Positions 26,991 through 35,507 of a stretch of DNA of 64,000 nt are shown here, piece after piece (positions within the stretch are counted from its first letter, which is position 1; the number at the start of each line of letters is the position of its first letter). A model generated the notes under the pieces. The model was not told the origin of the DNA and searched no databases. It was given only the letters and a program-made list of their open reading frames with translations. This DNA is from a virus, in the IMG/VR virus record IMGVR_UViG_3300046787_000408, positions 235,984 through 299,983 of that record. One strand, written 5' to 3'. A program made the position numbers and the translations under genes.

Positions 26991-27845
26991 ATGAGCGAAA
27001 CTACTACACCTGAATTTGACATTGCTATCTTGTTGCCCACTCGCGGGCGATCAGATTCACTTGAACGCAGTATCAAAAGCGTTATTGAACTAGCATCTGA
27101 TGCTAGTCGTGTGCAGTTGATGTTTGGGTTTGACAACGATGACCCAGTGGGTATTACTCACTTTGTACAAGAACTGCAACCCTGGCTGGATCAGCAAAAT
27201 GTTAACTACACTGCTATCAAGTTTCCGCCTTTGGGTTACATTCGACTCAACGAATATGTTAACGAACTAGCTCGCAAGAGCGATGCACGTTGGTTGGTAT
27301 TCTGGAACGACGATGCTGTAATGGAGACTCAAGGCTGGGACTCCAAGATCATGGAGTGGGAAGGCAAGTTCAAGTTGCTGGCCTTTCATACTCACAACGA
27401 TCATCCGTATAGTATTTTCCCTATTGTGCCTCGCAAGTGGTTGGATCTGTTGGGGTACTTGAGTCCGCATCAAATCTCTGACGCTTGGCTGAGTCAGCAG
27501 GCGTATATGCTAAACATTTGGCAGCGTATTGAAGTTGATGTATTGCACGATCGGCATGACCTTACTGGCAACAACAATGACGAAACATTCCAAAATCGTC
27601 CCATGTTGGAAGGAAATCCTGCCAACCCCAAGGACTTTCACAGCATGACACAGATGGACATTCGTCACCGAGACTGTCATAAAATTGCCGAGTATTTGAG
27701 AACACAAGGTATTGACTTGACATTTTTTGATCAAGTGTTCCGCGGTGAACAAGATCCCTGGGAACACCTTGCCAAGAATGATGTAAACCGTCAAATGATG
27801 CAGTTTAAAAATCCGCATACACATTTCCAAACAGGTGCCAAATGA
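26991..27845 (+). CDS. GT-A type glycosyltransferase-like protein
   Basis: A 284-residue protein beginning with a GT2-like fold: IAILLPTRGRSDSLERSI near 11 (donor-binding), FGFDNDDP near 43, and WLVFWNDDAVME near 98, the D-x-D-type metal site. C-terminal residues are His/Asp rich. It would add a sugar using a nucleotide donor. It follows QueD by 3 bp and overlaps the methyltransferase, so it belongs to the same modification operon. Confidence 0.7.
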   Translation: MSETTTPEFDIAILLPTRGRSDSLERSIKSVIELASDASRVQLMFGFDNDDPVGITHFVQELQPWLDQQNVNYTAIKFPPLGYIRLNEYVNELARKSDARWLVFWNDDAVMETQGWDSKIMEWEGKFKLLAFHTHNDHPYSIFPIVPRKWLDLLGYLSPHQISDAWLSQQAYMLNIWQRIEVDVLHDRHDLTGNNNDETFQNRPMLEGNPANPKDFHSMTQMDIRHRDCHKIAEYLRTQGIDLTFFDQVFRGEQDPWEHLAKNDVNRQMMQFKNPHTHFQTGAK

Positions 27846-28630
27846 CACACATGACTCTTGAAGAACGTATCAAAAAATACTGGAATACACAACCATGTAA
27901 CATCAAGCACGGTCAAAGTGATATTGGCACAACAGAGTTCTTTCGCGAAGTAAGTGAACGCAGATATCGTGTTGAGCCGCACATTGCTGAGTTTGCTGGT
28001 TTCCATTTGTGGGCTGGTAAACGTGTGCTGGAAATTGGTTGCGGCATTGGTAGTGATGCTGAAGAGTTTGCCAAACACGGTGCTGAATATGTGGGTATTG
28101 ATCTGTCAGATCAGAGTATCGCACTAAGTCAGCAAAGGTTTGAAACACTAGGGCTTGAAGGTGAGTTTCATAATGTTGATGCAACAGATGCTGCCGCTCT
28201 AGCCAAACTAGGCGAGTTTGACCTTGTGTACAGTTATGGTGTTATCCATCACTTTCCTGGCATTGACAAAATCATCAGCAATGTGCAAGCAGTTATCAAA
28301 CCAGGTGGCGAGTTCCGTTATATGGTGTATGCCAAGAACTCTTGGAAGTATGCTATGATCCAAAAGGGTCTGGACCAATTTGAAGCACAAGCTGGTTGTC
28401 CGTATGCACAAGCGTTCTCCAAAGATGAAATACATCAACTGATGAACGAGCAAAACGGTTGGCACATTGAGAGGTTGCGTCAGGACCACTGTTTCATGTA
28501 TAATGTAGACTCGTACAAGGCAGGACGCTATGAGTTAGAACCGTGGTTTGAGGCCATGAGTGAATCACATCGTCAAGCTGTTAGAGAATATCTAGGTTGG
28601 CATCTTTTAGTTAAAGCAAAGAAATTATGA
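27842..28630 (+). CDS. class I SAM-dependent methyltransferase
   Basis: A 262-residue protein with motif I VLEIGCGIGSDAEEF at about 60-74, a D in GIDLSDQSI near 88, and LVYSYGVIHHFPG near 129, the classic small-molecule methyltransferase fold. The last 80 residues form a variable substrate cap. It overlaps both neighbours by ATGA and sits directly before QueE. It could methylate a sugar, a deazaguanine derivative or another product of the cluster. Confidence 0.8.
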   Translation: MTHMTLEERIKKYWNTQPCNIKHGQSDIGTTEFFREVSERRYRVEPHIAEFAGFHLWAGKRVLEIGCGIGSDAEEFAKHGAEYVGIDLSDQSIALSQQRFETLGLEGEFHNVDATDAAALAKLGEFDLVYSYGVIHHFPGIDKIISNVQAVIKPGGEFRYMVYAKNSWKYAMIQKGLDQFEAQAGCPYAQAFSKDEIHQLMNEQNGWHIERLRQDHCFMYNVDSYKAGRYELEPWFEAMSESHRQAVREYLGWHLLVKAKKL

Positions 28631-29472
28631 AATTCAAAGTATCAGAACTGTTCTACTCAGCACAAGGCGAAGGCCGTTATGTAGGCGTTCCTAGTGTGTT
28701 CCTTCGCATGTTTGGCTGTAACTTTACCTGCTCTGGGTTTGGCTGCAAGCCTGGTGAAAAAAGCACAGGAGCAGATGAAGTAGCCAAGACTGTGGAACTG
28801 TACAAAACGTTTGAAGAATTGCCATTGGTGAGCACAGGATGTGACAGCTATGCAAGTTGGCATCCAGCCTTCAAACACTTGAGCCCAAGCTATACTGCTG
28901 AACAACTAGTGGACAAAATGGCTGCATTACTGCCACACGGTAACTGGTTGCAACCTAATGGGAACCCAGTACACTTGGTTATCACAGGCGGCGAACCACT
29001 ACTGGGCTGGCAACGAGCATATCCTGAACTGCTGGACTTGTTGCATGCACGTGGCTTACGACACATCACATTTGAGACCAACGGTACTCAGGAACTGTCA
29101 AGAGAGTTTAGAACATATCTAGACGACTGGCATGGTGAAATTACATTTAGTGTCAGTCCCAAGTTAAGTGTCAGTGGCGAAAAACGTGAAGACGCTATTC
29201 GTCCAGAAATTGTGTTTGACTATGAAACACATGGTATCACATATCTAAAGTTTGTGGTAGACAAGATTGCAGACTTTGACGAATTGGATCAAGCAGTAGA
29301 TGAATATCGACTGGCTGGATTTGCTGGTCCTGTGTTTGTGATGCCAGTAGGCGGTGTGGTTAGTGTGTATGATGGTAACAGAATTCATGTTGCAGACGAA
29401 GCACTCAAGCGCGGTTACTGGTATACTCCAAGATTGCATGTGGATCTTTGGGGTAATGGCTGGGGGAAATAA
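28627..29472 (+). CDS. queE: 7-carboxy-7-deazaguanine synthase, phage-type
   Basis: A 281-residue radical SAM enzyme forming the 7-deazaguanine skeleton. SELFYSAQGEGRYVGVPS near the start and TGGEPLL near 124 are QueE hallmarks. The cluster Cys are CNFTC (31-35), with later GCKP and TGCDSY Cys, not the simple CxxxCxxC; a large insertion sits inside the loop, as in cyanophage QueE. No QueC is visible in this window, so preQ0 formation needs a host or distant gene. Confidence 0.85.
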   Translation: MKFKVSELFYSAQGEGRYVGVPSVFLRMFGCNFTCSGFGCKPGEKSTGADEVAKTVELYKTFEELPLVSTGCDSYASWHPAFKHLSPSYTAEQLVDKMAALLPHGNWLQPNGNPVHLVITGGEPLLGWQRAYPELLDLLHARGLRHITFETNGTQELSREFRTYLDDWHGEITFSVSPKLSVSGEKREDAIRPEIVFDYETHGITYLKFVVDKIADFDELDQAVDEYRLAGFAGPVFVMPVGGVVSVYDGNRIHVADEALKRGYWYTPRLHVDLWGNGWGK

Positions 29473-29895
29473 ATGTTTGATCGAATCAAAAGTTTGTTTG
29501 GCAAAAATGCCAATGTGAATCCACCTCCCACACAATCAAGGCCTGTACCACCGCCTCCACCACCACCAAAGCCAAGGCCCAAGGCTCCTGAAAAGTCAGC
29601 CAAAGAACTAGCTACCGAACGTGGCGAGCCTTATGTAGCAGTACTCAGCATGGACGTGGATCCGGATAATCTGCACCAAGGGGCATTTGAGCTGGACTGG
29701 AACGAAAAGTTCGTGGCCAACTTGATTAGAGCTGGATACCAAGGTAAAACAGACAATGACGTGGTGGACCAGTGGTTCCAGAACGTGTGCAGGCACGTGG
29801 TAATGGAAACATGGGAGCAGGAGCAAGCTATCAAGAATTCCGGCATTTATGTACAGAGTCGCAACATTGGCGACGGAAGAAGCGAAGTATCATGA
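29473..29895 (+). CDS. hypothetical protein with proline-rich N-terminus
   Basis: A 140-residue protein with a poly-Pro/Lys stretch at residues about 17-40 (PVPPPPPPPKPRPK), then a compact acidic domain (VAVLSMDVDPDNLHQGAFELDWN). No motif is recognised. It starts immediately after the QueE stop and overlaps the cytidylyltransferase by ATGA. Confidence 0.6.
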   Translation: MFDRIKSLFGKNANVNPPPTQSRPVPPPPPPPKPRPKAPEKSAKELATERGEPYVAVLSMDVDPDNLHQGAFELDWNEKFVANLIRAGYQGKTDNDVVDQWFQNVCRHVVMETWEQEQAIKNSGIYVQSRNIGDGRSEVS

Positions 29896-30383
29896 TTTTC
29901 AATCACATCAAAGAACTCAAAGCCCAAGGCAAACGTATTGGCATCACATTCAGTCAATTTGACATGCTGCATGCTGGGCACATTGCCATGTTGGCCGAAG
30001 CCAAGAACCACTGCGATTATCTTATTGCAGGTTTACAAACTGACGCCAGCATTGACCGTCCAGGTGTTAAAAATGCTCCTGTGCAAAGCATTGTGGAGCG
30101 ACAGATACAACTCAGTGCCTGCAGATTTGTAGACGAGATTGTGGTGTACACCACAGAGCGAGACTTGGTTGACTTGATTTTAACCTTGCCCATTGATGTA
30201 CGCATCCTGGGCCAAGAGTACGAAGACACCAACTTTACCGGACGCAACGAAGGCTCTGGACTGGGTATAGAGCATGTGTTCAACAGCAGAGATCATTCGT
30301 TCTCCAGCAGTAGTTTGCGTAAACGTGCGGCGGCTGCTGAAGCTGAAAAGGAACAGTTGAATGGAATCACTAAAGCCTCCTAA
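29892..30383 (+). CDS. cytidylyltransferase-like nucleotidyltransferase
   Basis: A 163-residue protein with FDMLHAGHIAML near 23-34 (the H-x-G-H motif) and later SSSSLRK near 138, matching the glycerol-3-phosphate cytidylyltransferase/HldE-type family that makes CDP- or ADP-activated sugars. I choose the ATG at 29892, overlapping the upstream stop. It would activate a polyol or sugar for the glycan cluster. Confidence 0.75.
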   Translation: MIFNHIKELKAQGKRIGITFSQFDMLHAGHIAMLAEAKNHCDYLIAGLQTDASIDRPGVKNAPVQSIVERQIQLSACRFVDEIVVYTTERDLVDLILTLPIDVRILGQEYEDTNFTGRNEGSGLGIEHVFNSRDHSFSSSSLRKRAAAAEAEKEQLNGITKAS

Positions 30384-30603
30384 GACTTTCAAAGTCTATT
30401 CACTAATCAGACAGACTGGTCTGTTGCTGAACTATGTGTACGTGGCTGGTACCGGAGCGGTTCAATTTGGTCCAGGTTTTTATGCCACCCGGGACGAGGC
30501 CGAACACAGTAGAACACTGGAACTGCTCAAAGAAACTTCAGAAACTAGATCACACTTTCATGTGTTTGAGTTAGAAATTCCCAATCCTGCATATCGAGAA
30601 TAA
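30361..30603 (+). CDS. small hypothetical protein
   Basis: An 80-residue protein (MESLKPPKTFKVYSLIRQTG start) with a beta-rich pattern and HFHVFELEIPNPAY at its end. It resembles small phage proteins that report argument or trait values in databases only as hypothetical. The start lies 20 bp inside the end of the nucleotidyltransferase gene, and the next gene follows without a gap. Confidence 0.55.
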   Translation: MESLKPPKTFKVYSLIRQTGLLLNYVYVAGTGAVQFGPGFYATRDEAEHSRTLELLKETSETRSHFHVFELEIPNPAYRE

Positions 30604-31275
30604 ATGAACATACTTTTCAACGGCGACTCCAACATGAGTGGAGAAGAATTAGACAATCGTGATCAATGCATGGCTGGTGTTATAGCCAGCCACTTTGGTG
30701 CTACTGCTACAAACATTGCAGTGAGTGGAGCCAGCAATGACTTGATATACAACAGCACCTTGGATTACATACACAATAATCCTGCGCCGGATCTTGTGGT
30801 AATTGGGTGGACTGAACATGGTCGTGAGCAATGGTACTTTGACGGTGAGTTTCACGAGATCAATCAACTGGACGTAGGACAACGTATTCCTGAGCAGTTT
30901 CGTCGCAGATATCAGTTCTGGAAAAATCACATTCAGAAAGAAGGCGAGTGGCACCGTGTGATGGGTTACTACTGGCACAACAAGATCTACAACTTGCACT
31001 TGATGCTGCAAGAGAAACAGATACCACACTTGTTTTTCAATGCGTTCAATGCATTTCAAGTCGAGAACCCAGCTGAATGGTTGCCTTGGCAGGATTGTTT
31101 TTTCCGTCCTTACCATCAAAACCTTTGTTATGTGAACTGGTGTAGCGAACGTGGCTTCAACGAAATCACTCCCGGGTGGCAACACTATGATGAAGCAGCC
31201 CATGCCGCATGGGGCAATACCATGATTGATTACATGAACAACCATCCTGCTTATGATACTATATGTAAACGGTGA
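30604..31275 (+). CDS. SGNH-hydrolase-like protein (DUF6071-type), copy 1
   Basis: A 223-residue protein beginning ILFNGDSNMSGEEL (GDS block), with SGASND near 40 and a C-terminal WGN.M region, the layout of SGNH-type esterases of T4-like phages. Trp/His/Tyr-rich surfaces suggest carbohydrate contact. The next gene is a paralogue in another frame, overlapping by 23 bp. Likely function is acyl-ester hydrolysis on a glycan; the catalytic His is not certain by eye. Confidence 0.6.
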   Translation: MNILFNGDSNMSGEELDNRDQCMAGVIASHFGATATNIAVSGASNDLIYNSTLDYIHNNPAPDLVVIGWTEHGREQWYFDGEFHEINQLDVGQRIPEQFRRRYQFWKNHIQKEGEWHRVMGYYWHNKIYNLHLMLQEKQIPHLFFNAFNAFQVENPAEWLPWQDCFFRPYHQNLCYVNWCSERGFNEITPGWQHYDEAAHAAWGNTMIDYMNNHPAYDTICKR

Positions 31276-31981
31276 TAGTCACGCGGCTGCGGCTGAAGCA
31301 GTAAACCCTCATGGTTGGGCACAAGATGATGGTATGTTTTGGGGGCTAGGTAAACTACCACATCCTGACAACGAACGTGCAAGCTTTGGATGCGAGTTGG
31401 CCAACTGGTTACGAGCGATCCTGTACCTGGATGCACAAGCTGGCGGAAGCAATCGTCGTATTATACGTACCACTCGTGAGTGGTTGCTGACCCAAGAAGA
31501 TGTTAAAGATCTGTTTGTGGTATTGCAATGGTCAACTTGGGAACGAGAAGAGTGGTTTGATGGCAGCGATGATTGGGTGCAAGTAAACGCCAGCGGAGCT
31601 GATGAAGTTCCGGACCACTTCAAACAACGTTACAAAGAATACATTGCAGACATTGATTGGAAAAAATGTACCGAAAAAGCACATGAAACAATTTGGCAAT
31701 TCCATCAAGAGCTCAAGGCACAGGGAATTCGGCATGTGATGTTTAACGGAAACAATCATTTTGGTGATGCCCAAAACCGCTATGATTGGGAAAACTGCTA
31801 TATCAACCCGTACGATCCTGCTTACACATACAATAGTATACTTCGAGCAAAAGGGTTTAATACGGTCAATCCAAATAGTTGGCATTTTGGGCCAGATGCC
31901 CATTGCTTTTGGGGCGAATATCTGTTACAATACATCAAGACTAATCAACTACTTGAGCCACATGAAATACCTACTTATTGA
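31253..31981 (+). CDS. SGNH-hydrolase-like protein (DUF6071-type), copy 2
   Basis: A 242-residue paralogue of the preceding gene: ILYVNGDSHAAAAEA start, AGGSNRRI near 62, WHFGPDAHCFWGEYL near 218 with a D-x-x-H pair. Shared order of motifs implies tandem duplication. Its end overlaps the nuclease start by 20 bp. Same uncertainty about substrate. Confidence 0.6.
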   Translation: MILYVNGDSHAAAAEAVNPHGWAQDDGMFWGLGKLPHPDNERASFGCELANWLRAILYLDAQAGGSNRRIIRTTREWLLTQEDVKDLFVVLQWSTWEREEWFDGSDDWVQVNASGADEVPDHFKQRYKEYIADIDWKKCTEKAHETIWQFHQELKAQGIRHVMFNGNNHFGDAQNRYDWENCYINPYDPAYTYNSILRAKGFNTVNPNSWHFGPDAHCFWGEYLLQYIKTNQLLEPHEIPTY

Positions 31982-33005
31982 CACTAGCAACATGTTTTTT
32001 CGTGCTCGACACCAGGCACACCGAGCAGCAGACACATGGACCAAGCTAGGGTTTGCGTTACACTTGACTATCATGAGTGCTAACAAAGTGGCACGTGATT
32101 TGGGTGCAGATCACGTGGTGTTCGCACTGGAAGGACGCAGCTGGCGCAAGGACTTTTACAAGCCCTACAAAGCCAACCGTGCTGTGGCACGTGGTGCAAT
32201 GACAGAAACTGAAGCAGAAGAAGACACGCTGTTCTGGGAAACCTACGATGCGCTGACTAAATACTTGTCTACGAAAACCAATTGCAGTGTGATCCGTTGC
32301 GCAACAGCCGAAGCGGATGACGTCATTGCACGTTGGATTGCATTACACCCCCAAGACGACCACACAATTGTAAGCACAGACTCAGATTTTGTGCAACTCG
32401 TGGCACCCAACGTGCGATTGTACAACGGTGTTAACGATCACTTGTTTAGTGTTGATGGTGTCAAAGACGGCAAGGGCAAGAATCTAAGTTTTACAATTGA
32501 AAGCAATTCAAAGATCAAAGTGGGCAAATCAGATCCTTACTTTATTGCACCTGTGGATTACCAAAAGTGGGTGTTGTTTTTGAAATGTGTACGTGGCGAT
32601 CCCGGTGACAATGTGTTCTCAGCATATCCAGGTGCCCCGGTAAAAGGTACAAAGAATCGTGTGGGCATTACAGAAGCATTTGAAGATCGTGGCAAAAAAG
32701 GCTATGCGTGGAACAACATGATGTTGCAACGTTGGACTGACCATGAGCAAGTAGAACACAAGGTGTTAGAAGATTACGAGCGTAACGTGGCTCTGATTGA
32801 CCTTACTGCACAACCGCAGGACATCAAAGATGTTGTAGACACAGCCATTCGCGAACAGGTAAGTCACAGAGACGTGGGCATGGTGGGTGCGCACTTTCTA
32901 AAGTTCTGTGGCAAGTACGAGTTAAACAAGCTCAGCGACCATGCAGATGCAGTGGGACGCTGGATGAACAATACATACAAAGGAGTATTAGATGATACAC
33001 GCTAA
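31962..33005 (+). CDS. rnh: T4 RNase H-type 5'-3' nuclease (FEN/PIN-like)
   Basis: A 347-residue nuclease that would remove RNA primers or flaps. The acidic motifs appear in order: LLIDTSNMFFR near 4, YKANR near 68, AEADDVIA near 112, STDSDFVQL near 134, and RGDPGDNVF near 208. I start at ATG 31962, inside the SGNH gene end; the longer frame is unlikely. It works with polymerase and clamp encoded upstream. Confidence 0.8.
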   Translation: MKYLLIDTSNMFFRARHQAHRAADTWTKLGFALHLTIMSANKVARDLGADHVVFALEGRSWRKDFYKPYKANRAVARGAMTETEAEEDTLFWETYDALTKYLSTKTNCSVIRCATAEADDVIARWIALHPQDDHTIVSTDSDFVQLVAPNVRLYNGVNDHLFSVDGVKDGKGKNLSFTIESNSKIKVGKSDPYFIAPVDYQKWVLFLKCVRGDPGDNVFSAYPGAPVKGTKNRVGITEAFEDRGKKGYAWNNMMLQRWTDHEQVEHKVLEDYERNVALIDLTAQPQDIKDVVDTAIREQVSHRDVGMVGAHFLKFCGKYELNKLSDHADAVGRWMNNTYKGVLDDTR

Positions 33006-33447
33006 ACCAGTGGTAGCCAATCAGTATTGGATCCTGAAGCAGGACGATCAAAAAGTAGGCAATATCCAGGCTGTAGATGATGGTTATCAAATTACTATTC
33101 GTAATAAAACTGCCAGCTACAAAACCATTCCCATGTTGAGAAATCGTGAGAATGTTGAATTTGAACCTGTTACAAAGAAACCCAAAGAACTTGGACATCA
33201 AGTTCACGGCTATGACACTGGATGTCGTGTGTACAATCCCATCTGGGATGTCAAACACAAATTACCATTGTTTACTACCAGCAACAAAAGCAAATCATGG
33301 TTTGCCGCAGGTTGGTACATGATCAAACAGCATCGTAACTGGCGTGCTGTGCAAAACCCCAAACTCATTGTACTTGAACGCTACAAGTATCAAGGTCCTT
33401 TTCACTCTAAAGAAGAAGCAAATGCAAATCAAAGTCAAGTCTCTTGA
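32992..33447 (+). CDS. hypothetical protein
   Basis: A 151-residue basic protein (MIHAKPVVANQYWILKQDD start) that looks beta-rich, with a region GYDTGCRVYNPIWDVKHKLP. AAGGAGT lies 8 bp before the ATG, inside the nuclease gene. No family is recognised. Its 3' end overlaps the dUTPase start by 26 bp. Confidence 0.55.
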   Translation: MIHAKPVVANQYWILKQDDQKVGNIQAVDDGYQITIRNKTASYKTIPMLRNRENVEFEPVTKKPKELGHQVHGYDTGCRVYNPIWDVKHKLPLFTTSNKSKSWFAAGWYMIKQHRNWRAVQNPKLIVLERYKYQGPFHSKEEANANQSQVS

Positions 33448-33856
33448 TCCCCGGGCACAACTGCCCGTTTACGCCACCACAGGTGCTGCCTGTTTTGATA
33501 TCTGTACTATTTCAGACAACACTGATATCCTAACCGGAGACAGTGCAGTGTTCAAAACTGGCCTGAGCTTTGAGATTCCTGAAGGCCATGTCATGATGGT
33601 GTACAGCCGCAGTGGACACGGTTTCAAACAAGGCCTTCGTCTCAGCAACACCACTGGCATTATCGACTCAGACTATCGTGGCGAACTCATGGTCAAGTTG
33701 CACAACGACGGCGTCAAGACAGCGCACATTGCCGCAGGCGAGCGTATTGCACAAGGCATGATTGTTCCAGTACAGCAGGTGCAGTTTGCCTTGGTTGACG
33801 AATTGTCTGACACTGATCGCGGCACAGGCGGCCTGGGTAGTACAGGACGAGTATGA
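33422..33856 (+). CDS. dut: dUTPase
   Basis: A 144-residue trimeric dUTPase, hydrolysing dUTP to dUMP. The family motifs are present: GAACFDIC near 22, SRSGHG near 63, NTTGIIDSDYRGEL near 76, GERIAQGMI near 104, and the C-terminal GTGGLGSTG. I use ATG 33422; upstream frame belongs to the previous gene. It keeps uracil out of phage DNA and supplies dUMP. Confidence 0.92.
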   Translation: MQIKVKSLDPRAQLPVYATTGAACFDICTISDNTDILTGDSAVFKTGLSFEIPEGHVMMVYSRSGHGFKQGLRLSNTTGIIDSDYRGELMVKLHNDGVKTAHIAAGERIAQGMIVPVQQVQFALVDELSDTDRGTGGLGSTGRV

Positions 33857-34149
33857 CCAACGCTGAACAGTTAAAACAGATCAAGGCATACTCAGACGAG
33901 TTGCTCAATGATCCAGTGAGACTCAAAGCGTTCATGCGCAAAGTAATGGGACCGCCTAGGCGTACACTAGAGGGTGCAGAACGTGAGCAAGTGCTGACCA
34001 TGTTGGCCTTGATTGGTCCTTCTGTGACTACCAACAACCAGCACTCGTGGTCAGAAGATTATGTACAAGGTGGTCAGCACTGGTGTGTAACTTACTTTCC
34101 CAATGAAGAACCTGTAGTAGAGGAGATTGAGCGTGACCTTGATCAATGA
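33853..34149 (+). CDS. small hypothetical protein
   Basis: A 98-residue protein, helical in the first half (KQIKAYSDELLNDPVRLKAF), ending acidic. VTTNNQHSWSEDYVQGG near 58 resembles other short phage proteins. It overlaps dUTPase by ATGA. Function is unknown. Confidence 0.6.
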   Translation: MTNAEQLKQIKAYSDELLNDPVRLKAFMRKVMGPPRRTLEGAEREQVLTMLALIGPSVTTNNQHSWSEDYVQGGQHWCVTYFPNEEPVVEEIERDLDQ

Positions 34150-34273
34150 CGAATACAACGACTGTTGGGTCTGGGTTGAAGACAACAATCATGACCTAGA
34201 GCTTAGTCCGCACTTTGACTACGAAGAAGACGCTATTCAATGGCGTGATCGTTTGAAAGACATGTTGAAATGA
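34133..34273 (+). CDS. very small hypothetical protein
   Basis: A 46-residue acidic ORF (MTLINDEYNDCWVWVED start, GTG initiator) that overlaps its upstream neighbour by 17 bp and its downstream neighbour by ATGA. The gap it fills and the overlap pattern support it; there is no motif. Confidence 0.45.
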   Translation: MTLINDEYNDCWVWVEDNNHDLELSPHFDYEEDAIQWRDRLKDMLK

Positions 34274-34614
34274 GTACACAAGTCAATATTGAGTTTGACG
34301 CTGATCCTGATTACAACAAAGTGATCACGGTGCATAGAGGTGAGTTTACCATGGAAGACTGGGTGGCCACTCTTGATCAACAAGAACAACAAGAGTGGCG
34401 TCGGCAGCACGACATCCATGAAGCTGCTGTACATGCCGCAGTAGCCGCAGGTGACGCAGAAGTACACACGCCTGATCCAAAAAATGCCACCATCAAGTGG
34501 CGAAATCAAGAGATTCACTTGAAGTGGATGAACACCATCAGCGCTGAAGACAATGCCAGTTACCATAGCTTTTGGGCTAGATACCACGCCGCAATGGCTG
34601 AAAGAAACACATGA
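34270..34614 (+). CDS. small hypothetical protein
   Basis: A 114-residue protein (STQVNIEFDADPDYNKVITV near the start) with a central His/Ala-rich helix (HDIHEAAVHAAVAAGDAEVH). ATGA overlaps on both sides. No motif is recognised. Confidence 0.6.
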   Translation: MSTQVNIEFDADPDYNKVITVHRGEFTMEDWVATLDQQEQQEWRRQHDIHEAAVHAAVAAGDAEVHTPDPKNATIKWRNQEIHLKWMNTISAEDNASYHSFWARYHAAMAERNT

Positions 34615-34817
34615 GTCTACATATCAACCGATTTATTGATCTAATCAAAGCGCAGGAAAGTCGCGGCGGTCGCGACATCAATATGAGTCTCAAAGATGCT
34701 AAAGATCTACATGCTGATATTACCAAACTGCTACTAGTACTAGAATCCTTGAGAAGTCAGCACAATACTCCACGCGACGAAGTTATCAAAGTAGAACTTA
34801 CTGGTGGTACATTTTAA
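34611..34817 (+). CDS. small helical hypothetical protein
   Basis: A 68-residue protein with helices (DIKAQESRGGRDINMSLKDA-like sequence) in the style of small T4-like early proteins. It overlaps the upstream gene by ATGA. A 38-bp gap with CTAAATA and AGGAG follows before the next gene. Confidence 0.55.
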   Translation: MSLHINRFIDLIKAQESRGGRDINMSLKDAKDLHADITKLLLVLESLRSQHNTPRDEVIKVELTGGTF

Positions 34818-34855
34818 AACGGCGTAGTTTTTGGCTAAATAAAACTAGGAGTTTA

Positions 34856-35155
34856 ATGATGTCAAGACCAAAACCCAGTGTGCTAATTGAGCATACACAC
34901 AAACAAACCTACAAGACTGAGCAAGTGCTGGCGTCTGAAGGAGTATGGGCGGTGTTCTACGATACCAAGCCTATCAACCTAAAGACCAGCAATTTGCTGA
35001 CTCAGTACCCTGGCCCCAAGTACAAAAAAGTATCGTTTAGCAATCCAGGGCATGCTATTAATCTAGCTCGCAAACTCAACACACAGTTCAAGACTGACAA
35101 ATTTAGTGTGGTGTTATTGACTCACGGGGCTCAGGTATTCCCCAATGTTCAGTAA
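34856..35155 (+). CDS. small hypothetical protein
   Basis: A 99-residue basic protein (MMSRPKPSVLIEHTHKQTY start; ATG at 34856 or 34859). CTAAATA near 34834 and TAGGAG at 34847 give a late-type promoter and ribosome site. Residues 50-95 (KYKKVSFSNPGHAINLARKLN) look like a small alpha/beta domain. Unknown function. Confidence 0.55.
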   Translation: MMSRPKPSVLIEHTHKQTYKTEQVLASEGVWAVFYDTKPINLKTSNLLTQYPGPKYKKVSFSNPGHAINLARKLNTQFKTDKFSVVLLTHGAQVFPNVQ

Positions 35156-35507
35156 ACAGCAAATTACTCAAGCTGTGCTGGGGTTGGTCACTGGAGACTT
35201 TAGGCCAACCCTAGATCAAGCACTACAACAATGGTGGAAGGATCCACGGGACGATACGGGTCTTAGGCTCAGTGCTGAAGGACTGTTTGTTTTTGGGCTA
35301 ACTGAAATTGTTTACCACAAATTTCCAGTACCACCTGGCATTCATGCCAAAGCTGCTACCTTGTTGACGCTGGATCGCAAAATGACCTGTCCTTACTATC
35401 TCACACAAGGCAAATCACCAGAGATCTATATCTATGGTGGTAAAGAAGCCACCATGTTTGCTCTGTACGGAGATGTAGAAAAGTTCTTACGGGGTATAGC
35501 TGGGTAA
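35145..35507 (+). CDS. hypothetical protein
   Basis: A 120-residue protein (MFSKQQITQAVLGLVTGDF start) overlapping the upstream stop by 11 bp. It has a mixed alpha/beta pattern without a recognisable motif. Its last 21 bp overlap the end of the convergent minus-strand gene. Confidence 0.55.
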   Translation: MFSKQQITQAVLGLVTGDFRPTLDQALQQWWKDPRDDTGLRLSAEGLFVFGLTEIVYHKFPVPPGIHAKAATLLTLDRKMTCPYYLTQGKSPEIYIYGGKEATMFALYGDVEKFLRGIAG

